The notes beneath the pieces were generated by a model that did not search any database, had not been told where the DNA came from, and saw only the letters and a list, made by a program, of their open reading frames with translations. From Gnetum montanum (Eukaryota; Streptophyta; Gnetopsida; Gnetales; Gnetaceae), in assembly GCA_015680685.1 (NCBI GenBank), contig MNCI01011075.1:175520-239519 (forward strand): 64,000 bases of DNA, in the 5' to 3' direction. Both the position numbers and the translations under genes were made by a program. Shown here piece by piece: positions 12,601 through 27,600 of this stretch (the stretch's first letter is position 1; each line of letters starts with the position of its first letter).

Positions 12601-15600
12601 TAGGAAAGAGATTCTTCGTTATAATTTGCAGACAATACCAGACTGTGACTTTGTAGGTGATGAAGAGTCATCATCACACTCTAGTTTTATGTATGTCACT
12701 TACTTCAGGCTTCATAAAAATCCTAGAGGTGAAAATTAAAAATGGATGCAAAAGAATATCACAAGATGTCAAAATAAACCAAACAGCAAAACACTTAGAA
12801 TGGGAACAAGGTCTTGACCTTATCATTTTAAAGAGGATTCAAAAAGTGTCATTCATGCTCAAATTTTCACATTTGAAAAATAAGGAAGATGTTCATGTGT
12901 AGATCTCCTGTTAACCATCATTTTGGTGTGTCTTCATACCATCGAACATGGGCTAACCCATTGAGGTATATATCAATTTGACAATGATTTACTATGAATG
13001 GCTGTCTTCGTGATGCTATAGTACTTGTCAATGAGCTATCCCAAAGCTACACCATTGAAACTCTAAAATAACTATATGCACATATTGCTTAACCAACGAT
13101 CTAAATACCATGGTTAATCATATCATGAGATAATGTAATAATTAAGTGCAATAGCAAACCCCACAAATTATCAAAAGCTTCATTGAAAACGTGATGTAAA
13201 ATCTGCATTCACATTAATGCACCAGATGATGCCCTAAAAATATGTGAATACTACCACAAGGATTGCTAAACTCAAATATTCCTACCAAAACATCAAATCC
13301 AAGACATTAATTAACATACATCATAAATCAAATAGAAAACTGAAACGGAAATCAAAAATAAATACAAAACCATATTTCTTTGCATTTTGCAGCAATGTGT
13401 TGACAACAAAGCACTCTGCAGAAAGGACACAGTGTGCATTACACAAAGGCTCCAAAGCTCAAGGTTTGGTTTAGCGAGGCTCTGTAATGATCTCTGACTA
13501 GAAAAAGTTGAACGGATCTAACAAATATTTATGTTTATAACGATGTTAAGTTAGCGTTTGGTACTTTGGAAAAACAAATATTAATTGAATCCATATTTGA
13601 TCAGCGGATACAATCTAACAGTTATGAATAAACAATTAATGGATCATCATCATCCTAGCCTTGTCCCAACAAAATGGGATCGGCTATTACATAATTAATG
13701 GATAGCTAAAATTAATTTAAGGTCATGATCCATGTGACTCATTAATGGACCAATCCTAGTCAATTTTCAGAAACTTGAACAACATTCCCCTATAATTATC
13801 AGCCCCAAATCTTCCTATTAATTGCTCCTAAAAATTCAACTGCACAAAATACAGGTACATCATAATAATTACCAGCATGGGGCACAGACACATCCAGTAT
13901 GTTCTAATCAAAAGACAACAAAAGTTCGTCGTAAAATATCATTTAATAATTTCAAATTATAAGTACAAAGAATAAATGGATATGGAAACTGGAAACTGGA
14001 AATATCAAATATATTATGAAGGTTCAAAAAATCAAATATACCAAATTATAACCAACAGTTATGCAAAAGTACACATAGCTATGCCAAAGCTACACTTAAG
14101 CTAAGAAAAGACCATCAAGCTAAACAAAATCTATAGCTATGCACAAATAAGTCTAAACAACTTAAAGGAACGGTCAAGGGTTCAAGCTGCCAAAAAGGAG
14201 GTGTTACATTCTCACCTTTGAAAAATCTTTCTCTTGAAAGATGGAGGTAGAGAACACACCTTCTACAGCTTTGCCTTCTCAGAATTCACCCTTCCTAAAC
14301 TTCTAGAATGTTGTAAATCCTTACAGGGGTCTTGTAGGCTGACTTCTAAGCAGTGTTGGTAACTCCTTGACCCTAGAATCATCAACTTGGGCCATTGCAT
14401 CTTCAAATGACCAGGCTCCTTGCAATAATAACAATGTTTCACCTTCTCCTGATTATTTTTCTCTAACATAAACAAGGAAGGTTGGCTACTTATTTATTGT
14501 TCTTCAAGCTCAACAATTCATGGGGTTTTACTCTTCCCACTTTTAGCCATAGTTGGGCACCTTCTCTTTTGATATTTTGCAGGAACATCAACCACTTGAT
14601 CACACACCACTTTAAGAGCACAAAAACAGGCCTCTTCATAAGTCACCTTCTCAAAAGCAAATAATAGCATTTAAGTTAAGGACTCCACAAACCTTCATAC
14701 TCCTGCCTCCTCATCCATAAAAATATGTGGTACGCACTCACACAAATAATTAAACTTATTGTCATATTCATGCACTAATGTATCTCCCTGAAACAATGCA
14801 TAAAATTCCTTGACTTCGAGCCCTTGACATTTATTTGTGCATAGCTATAACTTTTAGTTTGCTTAATGTTCATAGTTTTGTATAGCTTTTGATATAACTT
14901 TAGCATAGCTATGTAATACCGTCTGTGTAATCTATTTGTTATGATTTTGTAAATTCTACATCTTTGGACCCCTCATGGTATCGTTATTATTTTATTATAT
15001 TATATTTCCCTTTATTTTTCACGCTTATCTATTTGATTTATTGGATGATATGTTATTACATTAGCATAGCTCTGTAATTCCCTTTCTGTAATCTATTTGA
15101 TATGATTTTGTAGAATTAATCTTTGGACTCCTCCTTGTATAATTAATATTTTATCATATTATATTTCCCTTTACTTTCATGCTTCTCCATTTGATTCACT
15201 GGCTATGTTATTACTAACCTTTGGTGTCTCTTGATTCAAACAGGTTGGATGGACATGGGCCCATGCTATTAATTAATTAGATGGATATGGGGCCATGCTA
15301 ATAATTAGTATGATGTTTTTGCATTTTGTGTAATTAATATTTGGGGCAGACACAATTATTAAGAAGATTTGGAGCCAATACAAAATTAATCAGTCACATG
15401 ACCTTAAAACTAATCGAAGTTATATATTCATCATGTGACCTTAACCTATGATTTTCTAGCTTCCAACCTATAAATTTGGAAACCATGTAGCCATTTCCAT
15501 ACATCAATCTAATTCATCTTCAATCTATCTCCCAATTAAAGATCAATGTAGAGTCTTGTCATGCCAAGTGTAGCCTAGCCTTGAGATTTAAAGCCTTTGT

Positions 15601-18600
15601 GCATTGTGCCTTGAGACCCATGTGCATAGTCCAGTGTCTTGCTGACGATACACTGCTGCAAAAGGTAAAGGAAACATAGTTTTAAATTCCTTTTTGAATT
15701 CCAATTTCTGATTCTTATTTTTTGTATGTGATTTACGTTGATGAAAATGGAAATGCAACTATTATGACATAAGTCGTAGTAGGGGAACTGATTTGCATTA
15801 TAGATACAACTAGTTGTAATGGCAGCATTATTTATGTTTAATTGTTGACACCTTTGTGATCTCATCATATGATTAACTTTTAGATTGTTCGCTTTACAGG
15901 CAATGTGCATGATCCCTTCAACAAGGTAGCTTTGAAATACGTCATCTATGAGTCCGTAATGTTTATATAGATGGGCCTTGTCCTCGTTGTCTTCCATGGG
16001 TTAGAACTAATTTATGGTAAGTCTCTTGGAAAAAGTTTTAGTCTCCGACATCTTCCATTGGTTAGGACTAATTTATTAGAAGTTATCAGATTCAAGATTA
16101 GGTCTACCAAGTGTTCTAGGATTAAGCTAAGCCTTGTGATGTATTCCTAGGATGTAGGGCTGAATCTATAAGTGTACTCAAGGCTGTGATTTAATAAATG
16201 TTTTGGTTAATGGATTTGGATTTGCAATGTTCCCTAGTCATGTGTTAGAACCTTTACATTCAGTGTTTGCAAGTACAAGTGCGGGAGTTTTGGATGATAA
16301 GGACAATTTTGTATTGATGATCGGTGATTCAGGATGTTACTCTATTTTTAAAGGCTATTTTAGAGATATGACTCAAAATGAAACGATTCAAGTCACAATT
16401 TTCCAAATTCGTAACCAGGGCCATAAAACTCTAGAATGATATAACATTTCATATAAAGCTTTGCATGTACATCTAAAAACAGGTTTTAAAATTTAGCAAA
16501 ATATGAGTTTTGTTCAAACTTTACCAAAATTACACAAAGTCAAAAGGCAAACCACTGCTAACGTAAGACAAGAGACAAGCGAGGTTCGCTGGTATCAGCA
16601 TCATTTCGATGCTCTCACAATGGAGTCAGTCCCTATTCACTATTCATCTATGAAACATTTCTACATGAAATCATGCTACAATGAAGAAGCTATTTCAGTA
16701 GATAATAACCTGGTAGGTCTATGCTTACATGTAGCCAAGTACACTTGCTTCATACACACGCTCTGATGATAATATAAATACAGGACGCTTCTAAATTCCT
16801 AATGAGTGATTGAACATGTCTCTTCTCTGACAATTTAGATAATAAAGGTTTTGATTTTCTTTATTTTTGAATTTTACCTTACAGAATTGTAGTTATTGTA
16901 TACACAAAAATCATCAAAATATTTTTAACTAAACATGAAAAGTGCTTCAATCATCATTTTTGTCATTATTAATCAAGAGATTTTTCTCGGTTTCAAATGT
17001 AGTTAACATGTCTTGAGCTTCTTGAAAGGACAAGATTTTCTATTTGTTACCTAAACATGAATCTCCTAAAAGGCAAGCATGGTAATCGATGGTTTCTTTT
17101 TATATCTTATGCATATATCAGTACCATTTGTACCACGCTTCAGAAGTGTATCAAGACAGTTATATCCTATATCCTATGTAAATTTGCAGAACATCACCAC
17201 TGTAAGATTGCTGAAAGGCCAAGATAACATCTTCCCAGAATGATTTGACTTGTTCAACCACATAAACTATAGTCTCATTTCCTTCCAAACCAAATCTCTA
17301 TAGATCTGGGAGAGCCAAATCAGGTGGCAAAGATATTGATCCTCTGCCAAATCTATACTCTTCTAAAGCACGGTAAGAAAGTATTGACATATGCACAAGA
17401 TATAAAAGAAACAATTGATTAACATGTTTGCTTCTTAGCAAATCCACAGTCAAGATACAAAAAGAAAATCCAGTCCATTGAAGAACTTCGGGATATGTTA
17501 ACTTCATTTGAAACTAAGAAAAATCTCTTATTAATGAATGCTCTCATCAAAAATTAAAAATGATCTTGCATCTATAGAATCAACAGATCAAAGTGTGTGT
17601 TTGGGTATATATCAAACAAGTGTACTAGGTTATGTGTAAGCACAGCATACTAGATTATTACCTACTGAACTAGGATTTCATGTATAAAGGTTTCATAGAT
17701 GAATGGCAAATACGAACCAACTCCACTGCTAATGACGAATGCATAGCTTCAACTGATATTCTTCAGCGATCTATTTGAATTCTAAGAAAACTGAATTTCT
17801 CTTTAATTATAAGAGGTAGTTGCTAGGTTTTTGAAAAGGGACCATCACTCTAAGTGTTAGTCAGGTGCTTGTTTCTCAAGTCGTAACAGCTAGGTTAAAG
17901 CCTGGGCACAACCACTCGAAAGAGGTTAGGCTTTCGTCCGTCCACCACCCCTCCCAAGACCCTGCCTTGATGGGGTAAGCATTGAGCCTAAAGATGATGA
18001 TCAGTTGCTAGGTTTTATAAGAAAATTATAGTATTTCAGATTTTATAAATAGTTGTTTAACCTTGGCTATCAATTTTTAATGTTTCATTTATCAAGTTTT
18101 GCCTGTTAACAGTAAATTATATTGTAAAATACCTATAATCCATTATCCATCTTCAACTTGATTTCTATAAGTTTTTTTTTTTTAGCATATGTTGTTTTTA
18201 AAGCACAAGTATTTCTATAGCATTAACATTGCCACCGACTTCCAAATAAATGCAAATGTCACGTTTTGTGGACACATATCTTAAAGATGTTTATGATTTA
18301 TTGAATTTATAGTTTTTTTAAAGAAAAGTGTATCCCACATTTCAAAAAGAAGTGCCATTATTGTAATTTTATCAATGATTCAAATGTTCAAATACACATA
18401 GAAAAGAATAATGCTAAAGAACAAACCACTTCTGCACCATAGCATGATCCACAATACGTTTCATTAGCCTCCAACCTTCCACCATGCCTTTGTAGTGGAT
18501 TTTCAATCTGCAAAATTTAAAACAGGAAATAGAAATAAATCCTGACACACACAGACGTCAAAAGAAAATCTTATATAACACTTCATTCAATGATCGTATA

Positions 18601-21600
18601 TCATGTAAAGAAAATATACTAGTAAAAAGAAAATGATTGAGATGTACAAACAAATCTCATGTATTAAATAATACAAAATGTATGTTGCTCAAACGTTTTT
18701 TTATTATGTCTGCTTATCTAAACTACGTGATAATCAAAACTTTTGGTGAAAACAGCATTTACATGGATGTTTACGCAAAAACAAAACATAGTCAACAGAT
18801 CCTGTGCCGATACACGAGACAAGACATAGGCCAGTGGTACTGAAAGTTAAATTTTTCAACAGGAAAAAAATAAACTGTTAAAATTTGACACAAAACATGT
18901 GTATGTTCTGATAACTAAAACAACCATCTAGACAGCCTGACAACCACGTGAACATACATCATATAAATACTAAATTACACGCCCTAGCATTAATTTTCAG
19001 AACACAGAAAAACAGGCTTCTATACGAGCTTTGCAAGGTTGCGAGACACCAATAACAGTCATTTATCACTAACTGCTGCATCTCTCTTGCATTAAAATTG
19101 AAATTATTCATGATTGCATGGCATAACCAAATCAATTTCTGATACACTTTAGAAAGCAGCAAACTTAATCAACAATAGGCTTCTTGGCAATAAATATTGA
19201 GCTTTTTTTTTTCAAAAAAAATTATCATATGGCATGAAAAATACAACTTACTTTTGGTGCACCAATTCCATCAGTCCTTGTTTCAATAATGTTTCCATGC
19301 TGATCAATTCTTTTCTTAAAGATATTATGTTTCTGCATTTGAGACCAGAAACAAAAGATAATAATTCAATGCATTAGTAACCATAAAGTTTTTAAAATAA
19401 GAAAAATTAATAAACTAGCACCTCAATATTCACATGTCTTCACCAATCAAAATAACAACTTTTAAAAGCAAGACAATAGAGAGTCCATGGTATAATATGG
19501 TCTCTGTTAGAATGCAAACACTGGTCTTTGTTAGAATGCAAACACAAAAAAGTAATCTTTATATAAACAGGCATGAACAAGCAGTAAAAGTTAGCTGCAA
19601 AAACTAAATTATTGACTGTCAGCAAGTCAAACCTTAGAATAATATTACAGAGAATAAATCATATTATCCAAACATTTCCTCTATTGTACCTTTTGCTGTG
19701 TGAATCTGAGGTTTTGTAAAATGATCTTTATTTCTGTTAATACTTTCTGAATGTAATTTGATATCTTTTACTTCCCTTTTTGTATCATTTTTTCATTTTA
19801 ATAATATGTCATCCCTTTTAGTGAGGCATAGCTGACTTAGAGCATATGACTTCTGCAAGTCACAGGTTTGTTCCTAAGGAGTATGCTAAGACACATGCCA
19901 CTTAGAGATATGGTAAAAATATGCATTCAGAAACTAGGGTGTTAGGTAGAAAGTCAACCATATTAAATCATCATCATATCTATTGCCTAAATGTGTTAGC
20001 CCAAGTTGATGGGATAAAAACATCAAGATGAATAAGATGTCCCATCTGCTAAAGCTCCAAACCTGTTTTCTTCTTTTTCTCCCAAGCATCTGTCACATGC
20101 TCAGCTAAGATTGATTTATCGCTACTTAGCTGGTACCAACAAAACAAGGTTCGAACAATAGTTAGGAGCATAACAACTTCTGGTCACAAACAAAAGTTCC
20201 ATGAAGACATGTGTTAGGTATTTCTACTTGCCCCTTATGAGAATCATGAAATTCAGAGCCAATGGAGGATTTCCAAAGAAATACAACACTAGAACTGTTC
20301 CCTTGATATTTAAAATACAAAACTGCTGCATTTTGGCTATACATCATCTTTAATTAGCAGCATAAATGTCTAATCAATTATACTTAGTGTATAACCATCT
20401 TCAGAGAATTGGCAGTTACTTGGTTGCAGCATCACAAGATTCTGATTTCTTCTGCTTGCACTGACTATGACTACGACTTTACCTGCACCTTTGCACATTT
20501 CTGCATTATTTATAAGCACATTTCTGCTTCCTTAGTTTGGAAAGGCAATGCTGCAGTCTACATTCCCTGGGTCTTGATCATCCCAAATACCAACATTTAT
20601 AGCTCACCTTCATCCCCAACGTAACTCAATCAATTGTTCAACTGAACTTCACTTGCAAACCATCACGTGAAGCAATACTACCCTGAAGCAGCCTCTCCTA
20701 TGAAACAAAGCAAGTCATGTCATTTATTGTTCAGCTATCTCTACATCCATGCTTCACTTTATGTGATTTCACATGATACTGTATCAATATTAACTTTTCT
20801 AATGGATATACCCGTACCATATCATCCATTCTATCTGCATTTGATTTTCAATGAATTTTTCTAACTCTTTTGCAGGAACTTGCCATACGTAGCACTGGTA
20901 AGGTAATTCCTATAAATTTATTATAAGACTTGCATGCTTACTTGTGTAGAAAATATGGCATGAAACAAACAGTACGGTTTATGACAAGAGTTTCCAAATC
21001 CTAGGAGTGAGAAGACCACTATTCATTGTTTATGAAGAGACCCAGGTTTTCTCAAGCATCGATACAACTGGCAATAGTGAATGTTTTGGACAATTTGTTG
21101 ACAACAATAAAATTGTCTTTAGGGGCAGTAAAGTATGGTAACAGTTTGAAGTTGCTATCATTCCTTACGATTGCAAAATTTCCTATAATTTGGAAGAAAG
21201 TGACATTCAAAAGATAGACATTGAGGAAAAGATGAAACAGAGGGTCAAGTCAGGACACTGCACACACTGTCATGCAACTGAATCTAGCATTAAGTAAATC
21301 GGTGCTCACATTTCCAACATTAGTCAAGAATTACCAACATTGAAGCAAACCTCAAAACTGTTAGCATGTTAAATACTGTTGTAAAATTTGTAAACTGTAA
21401 TTCATATGATTTAACTAACAAACAATAGGTCAATTGTTTGATGTATCAGATAATTGTAACTGTCTATGAAAAATAGTGAATGATTATGAAGTCACTAAAA
21501 TGATCCTATCCTTAGGGGTAGAACAAGATCTCCAAAAAGAATATTCTAAAAATCATTTATATAATACTTCTTTGTTAGTTATATCCAGTTCTATACACAA

Positions 21601-24600
21601 AGGTATATTTTTGAATTGAAGATTTAAGCCTTTCATCTTTTACTGATAATGCTTCAATTTTCAGCAATATTAAATCAACATGATTCAGGTAGTTGTGGTG
21701 ATTAACCACATTTTGGAATTCCAGACAACTCTTAACATAAACTTTCAATGCTTTATGTCCAATTTAGGCAATTTTGGATTGGAATGCTGAATGCTTCAAC
21801 ATATTTCTATTTCTGACTCTAAACTTCAAACCCACACAAAGTTGATGCAAGGAGAGTTTCCTTCTTTCAGAGGATTAGAACATACATACATATATATATG
21901 AAACTTATTTCCAGAGTAATCAAATCTGGTAACTCTAAAAGAAATGAACTGAAATCCAAATCCAACATAACCAATGTTTATTTAATTGATAAGAAAAAAC
22001 CTTCACAACCAACCAGAAAATCATATCCCGAATCATGGCTACATTCTCCTCACAACAAACACAGGAAAGATTCTCATAGATCACACAAAATCAGATAGAG
22101 ATGAATGATGAATTAGGTCAACACATTGTCCAGTTTGTTTCCATACTAATAACATGTTTAAACTACCTTGAACTGCAAAATTACAACTGAAATCATATAA
22201 GCATGCAAACGCAATGATAATAATAATAATAATACCAGGCAAGTAACCTTTACTATACCACTTAAGAAAGATGCACTCAGGTAACATGAACCACTTTTGA
22301 AATTCCTATTTTACACTAGGTCATAACTAAATAAACATTGTGTTCAGACAACGCAATCATATCAGTAAATGTTAAAAGATTAACATGTTAAAATCCTCTT
22401 CTGGACAATTACATGAACCAAAGCAGACAACATTGCAATAATTCATTCACATGAGGTGCACAAGCTGATAGCTCAATGGTAAGGCTTGCAAATTAGCCCT
22501 CAGCAGTGCAGAACTCAGACCCTTGCACCAGCACTAAGCCGAATCATCTATTAAGATGCTACTTCAAAAAAAAGGAATGGACTCTTATCTTTATTTTTTA
22601 TGCTTGACTACAAGGTTTGTTTATGCTCAGGGGAAGACCCTTTTAAAAGTTAAGAGATAGAGTTAGTAGATCTTGGAGCTGGCAGCAAATGCATCGAATC
22701 GATGGATAAAGGCCTTGATTGCAGTTCCACCAGACCTTAAGGTAGTTTTAGTTCTGTAAACCAAATACAGCTATCCTGTTCTAATACGCCTTCTCTAGGA
22801 TTATTTTCTCAAAATTCAGGTGTCCACTATACAATACTATGAATATAGATGCAGGAAAGAACCACAAGATTATGCTACACATTTCAAAAACAGAATAAAA
22901 GCAACCAGTTTGTACATCAGATAACAAACATCACTGATCACCTACCACATCAAGGTGTTGCTCCCCACTAATGTCCATGGCATCAAGACTCAAAATAGAG
23001 CAAGCAAGTGCTGGAAAAGTTACATCGAACTGCATATAAATGGCAATAGCATTTCAGTAAAAGATGAGTTACGCACAATTTAAGAAAAGAAACAATATAT
23101 CTTAAAATTTAGGAAAAAAATTTATTATTATTATTATTATGCAGACTTAACAGATGTTTTCATATTTATGTTAAAAATTTTACCTGTCTGTACATTTTAA
23201 AAAAACTTTATTTCTATTAATGCTATGTTTCATCTTCAAACTTTAAAAGATGATCTTTTTAATCGATATACATTCTTCCAAGGAGACTAACTTCAGCAGT
23301 CCACTATAAATTTACAAGGGTATCTGGTAATTCGAAGCCATTTTCATTTTCCTCACAATACATGAAGACAAATCTAATTTTGTCGTTAATGTCACCTTGT
23401 TCAGGGATAAGTAACACCCACAGTTAAGCACCTAGCCCATGCAAATTTTGCCATGTTTTCAAGTGGTCTACTAATTTTGGGGGTGAGCCACTTGGGTTAA
23501 TCAATCACAGGATCATGCAGGTTTTTAGCCTCAGCATTTTTATGCATTTCATCCTAAAAGAGAACAATGCAATCTTTTCATTGGATATAAAAGACTTAAA
23601 AACCAGTTTGGACATGCTTGGGGAAACATGTAAACCTTCTAATCATTTGTTTTTAAATCCTGGATTATCATCATCATCTTAGACTTATTCCAAGTAAATG
23701 GGATTAGGTGTACAAATTAATTTCCATCATTTACCTATTTTAAGAGCCAAATTAACATTGATTCCAAGCTCCTAGATATCTTCTTTTTAAATCTCCGGTC
23801 ACAAACATATAAACCATGAAGACCATTAATTAAATACAAATTATGCATGCCATGCATTAGTTGGACATGTGTTTGTTAGACATGTTAGTTTTCCCATAAA
23901 ATCATTCTTAGCTCGGTAATTTTATGGAAATCCAATTAATTAACCTAGTGGCCTAGAGCTATGAAAATGGAATATAAACCTTAATAGTACATGGAACATT
24001 GTGGATTTTCCTTTAGTCAAAAGGCATCACCCAACATGTCAGTGTTTCACACAAAATTCAAGGCAGGTAACACTATAAATGATGTATGAGGTTAGTTGTA
24101 AGAGCCTTGACATGGAAACCCAAGGTCACAGGTTCAATTCCAATGGACAATGCTGAGTTATGGATAAAAAAAAATTATAAAAGGAATTCTGCGACTGCTC
24201 TGTTTGATAGACCCAAGAGGGTCTCAATGGTCCTGAGTAAGATTGAACTCATTGCTGTTGAATTGTACAATGAAAAAGAGTAGACCATTGTTATGTCATC
24301 CTGAGTTAAATAAATATTCTTAATTGGAGACCTGGAGGAAGCAATAGTCATGCTGTGACTATAAGTTTTTGAAGCTCATGGAAAAAAAAGCAAAAGGCTT
24401 GCAAATTACAGGAATCCTCATATGGCGTTAAGCAAGCACATTGTGTCTAGTACACCAAACTATCAAGATGAATGCAAGAAACCAGATACCTAATTGAAAA
24501 TCTAAAGATAGAAATAATCATGTTGTAACCAAAATTTGTTTAAGTATATGGAAAAAAGAAAGCAGTTTGCAAATCACAGAATTCTTTATATGGTATTGAG

Positions 24601-27600
24601 AAAGCATATTGTGTCTAGTAAACCAAACTATCAATGTGAATGCAAGAAACTAAATTTAACTTTATAACACTTAGGAAGGCACTGGATTCAAACATTGTAA
24701 CAATTAGGACGTAGACGCCACCAAATTAAAAGAGTGGAAACTAATCGCACCATGCCAGAGTGTTTGTTGATGATATGTTGATTTTTTGGAAATGGTCAGA
24801 CATAAATACAGCAATTAAAGAATGACCTGGCCTAAACTTTTTAAAACGTTGTCCTCTCACAATGTGCTATCCTAGAGCAGAGAATTTGAAACCAAATAAA
24901 GGCAACAGGCCCACTTAAAATGTATCAAACATCTTTTAGAAGATTTTGGGATAAGTACTGTCCTTAAAGTCACTATTTAAATGGAGGTAGTGAACTTAAA
25001 ATTGATGGTCACTTTAAGTAAGAAAGACCAAAAGGTTAACAAAAAACACAAGTCCTTATACAGCTTAAGTAGGCACCCCATGCCTGGTGAAACAAATCAT
25101 CTATAGATACATGGAAGAAATTGGATTTGAACTTTGTGACAATCAAGTAATTTTCTTTGTACAAGAAAAGGTCGTTGAACTTGAATATGAATAATGTTCC
25201 ACTCATGAACAAGTGGCCAACATTCTCACTAGGCCAGTTCAAGGAGAAACGTGTTGCCCACTCTAGCTCTAGCTTGCACTAGAGCCATACTAGTTAAATT
25301 TGTTAATTTTCCAGTCAAATGAATTCTAATTTTATTGATAGTTAACATGAATGAAGATCTTGCCAACAATTTATATAGTAGGTTGTTGGAGGCAAATTTT
25401 AATTCAATTGCTTAATAAAACAAAGTTCTATCTCTTTCTTCCTCAAACCAGCTCCTGTAAATGATCTTGGTGATTTTGCCGCATAGATTCTAGTTGCCAA
25501 ATCCAATTCGGCATCTAAGGGCAGTATTGGAAGGGTCAAGAAATCTTGTAAGTGGTCTTGTGTGCAAGAAAAGAACTATAATGGGCATTGAAATCATTAT
25601 CTTGCAATCTCTATCATTTAAAGTTACCTGGAGATTGTGCCTGCATAGAATTTCATATATGTTTCAGTCTACATATTCCCTATTATTTTTCCTCTGATAT
25701 TTGCAAAAGCTCATTTGTTGCAATGCATACCTGAGTTGCCTCACCTCTAGACCAATTACAAAGTTGTTAGTCTATGCATTACATCAAACATAATGGAATC
25801 AATTATGTTCCAACAGCAGTTTGCTAGAAAATTGTTTTGTGCAAACCTCCTTTTGTATTTCAATACAAGTATTCATTTAACAAGTTTGGCATCACGAAAT
25901 ACACAGTCAACACCTGCCACAGCAGTGATGTGTATAATGTGTAATCATACGCAGCTCCTCAGATTCCCCATCATTCAGATGATGACAAAAGTGATTCTTC
26001 CACCTACAGTACTGAAGGAATCTGATGTGAAGTCCAGAAGATAAAGCTGAAAAAACAGGGGCTTGCATCCTTTGGCATTTTCTTGATATGTTTTGCTTGG
26101 ATTGATTACAATGTATGCAGGACTTACTCCCACCTATCTACTGTTTTTACTCAAATTGGTATTTTGAAATTTTGCTAAAGAGCTCTTTCCAACATTCATG
26201 TTTAAAACATGTTTCCAGCTTTGTTTCAAAACTAAAGTCAACAATTTTCAATAAAAAAAAAGAAAAAAAAAACAAACAAACAAACAAACAACATCCTCCT
26301 TTTACAATTCCCAACTGTTTATGCTAATCATACAAATTATATGGCAGAAGGAAATTTTCATGATATCAATAATTTAGCTATATTTGATCATTAGAAATTA
26401 TCCCCATGTAATTTCCCGGACTGCTTTTATAGTGCAATGCCTGACCATTTCGCAAAAAAATTATCAAAAGGAATTGAGAGTAAAAGACATTTAAACAGTT
26501 TCCCATGATCTCAGTGCATGAAATTACATAAGAAGAAAGATATATCACCCTAAAGACTGTCATAGTGCTTTAGTAACAAATAAGATAGACTTTAGTATCT
26601 TACATTAATTTTAAGGGTTTCTCCCCTTGATGTATCAACTATAAGCTCACTTTCAGTTACAGGCTTGAGAAATAATGCTGCAGCAAATAAATTGTGAAAA
26701 GATATGTTAAAAAACCTAAGTGATTGTATTAATAGTCTTTAACAATATTAATAGTGCAAGTAATGCAAGTAATGCAGCCAGATGCAAAAGAAATTCATTA
26801 GATATAAAGATCAGCAATAACAAAAAGCAACACACAATGCTGAATAAAAGGAACACCACCAAAAAAAATATAAACTGTATTTGCAAAATGAATATTGAAG
26901 AGCCTTTTAACTATTAAAAAAATAAATAGTCAAAAATACAAATTAGTTACATAAGAATCTAATTAAAACTCAAATGTGTTTCAGTTGTTTAATTAGTGCT
27001 TCATAAAATCCAGGTTCAGTTTCAATGTTTGGTAGTATATATATTTCATTTGAATTACAGCACTGACAAAGACGGTATTGGTCACAAATCTAACCAGATG
27101 TAAATATTATATTCAGCAACACACAATGCTGACTAAAAGAAACGCCACAAAAAAAATATAAACTGTATTTGCAAAATGAATATTGAAGAGACTTTTAACT
27201 ATTAAAAAGGCTCTTCAATATTAGGAGGAGGGGGAAGGAGCTGCATCCAGACAGTAAAGGGGATGCATAGGAATGCATGAGGAAAGAGGCAGCATTCAAG
27301 GATTTCCAGCAAGCCGCGGCATTTGACGACACAGAATGGTATAGGGCTGTTCTGGACACCATCCATGGCCAGGAGCGGAATATTAGCCGCTGCATGCAGC
27401 TACCTTTTCATTTATATAAGGACTAGCGTTTTTGGGGTCTGCTGGTTTTTGGCTTTTTGTTCCTTGTCTTTTGGTGAGCCCAGGGGGTGAAGGGCCAGCT
27501 CAATTTTGTATTTGGGGGTACAAGGGGGGGAGGACTGCACCCCCCGGTAGTTTGACGTATTTTGACATATTGGGAACCTATTGGGGGTTGAGGGAAGAGG

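Larger units (their letters stand above)
13377..15690. mobile_element. Fold-back structure around a gag fragment (intron 5)
   Basis: The left arm (about 13377-14145) and right arm (about 14830-15690) are degenerate inverted repeats. For instance TTATTTGTGCATAGCTATA at 14828 matches the reverse complement near 14133-14152. Farther out, the blocks GAAGATTTGG...AGTCACATG and GCCTTTGTG...ACACTGCTGCAAAA also pair across the arms. Between them lies a minus-strand gag remnant. One reading is two retrotransposon LTRs in opposite orientation; a transposon with long terminal inverted repeats is the alternative. Arm limits are approximate. Confidence 0.5.

Noticed and set aside
16203-16766. Two plus-strand frames in intron 5
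   Set aside because: No recognisable motif and no splice or repeat context; probably chance.
22462-22580. tRNA-like A box (TAGCTCAATGGTAAGG) in intron 3
   Set aside because: No good B box or cloverleaf at the right distance. At most a SINE scrap; not called a tRNA.
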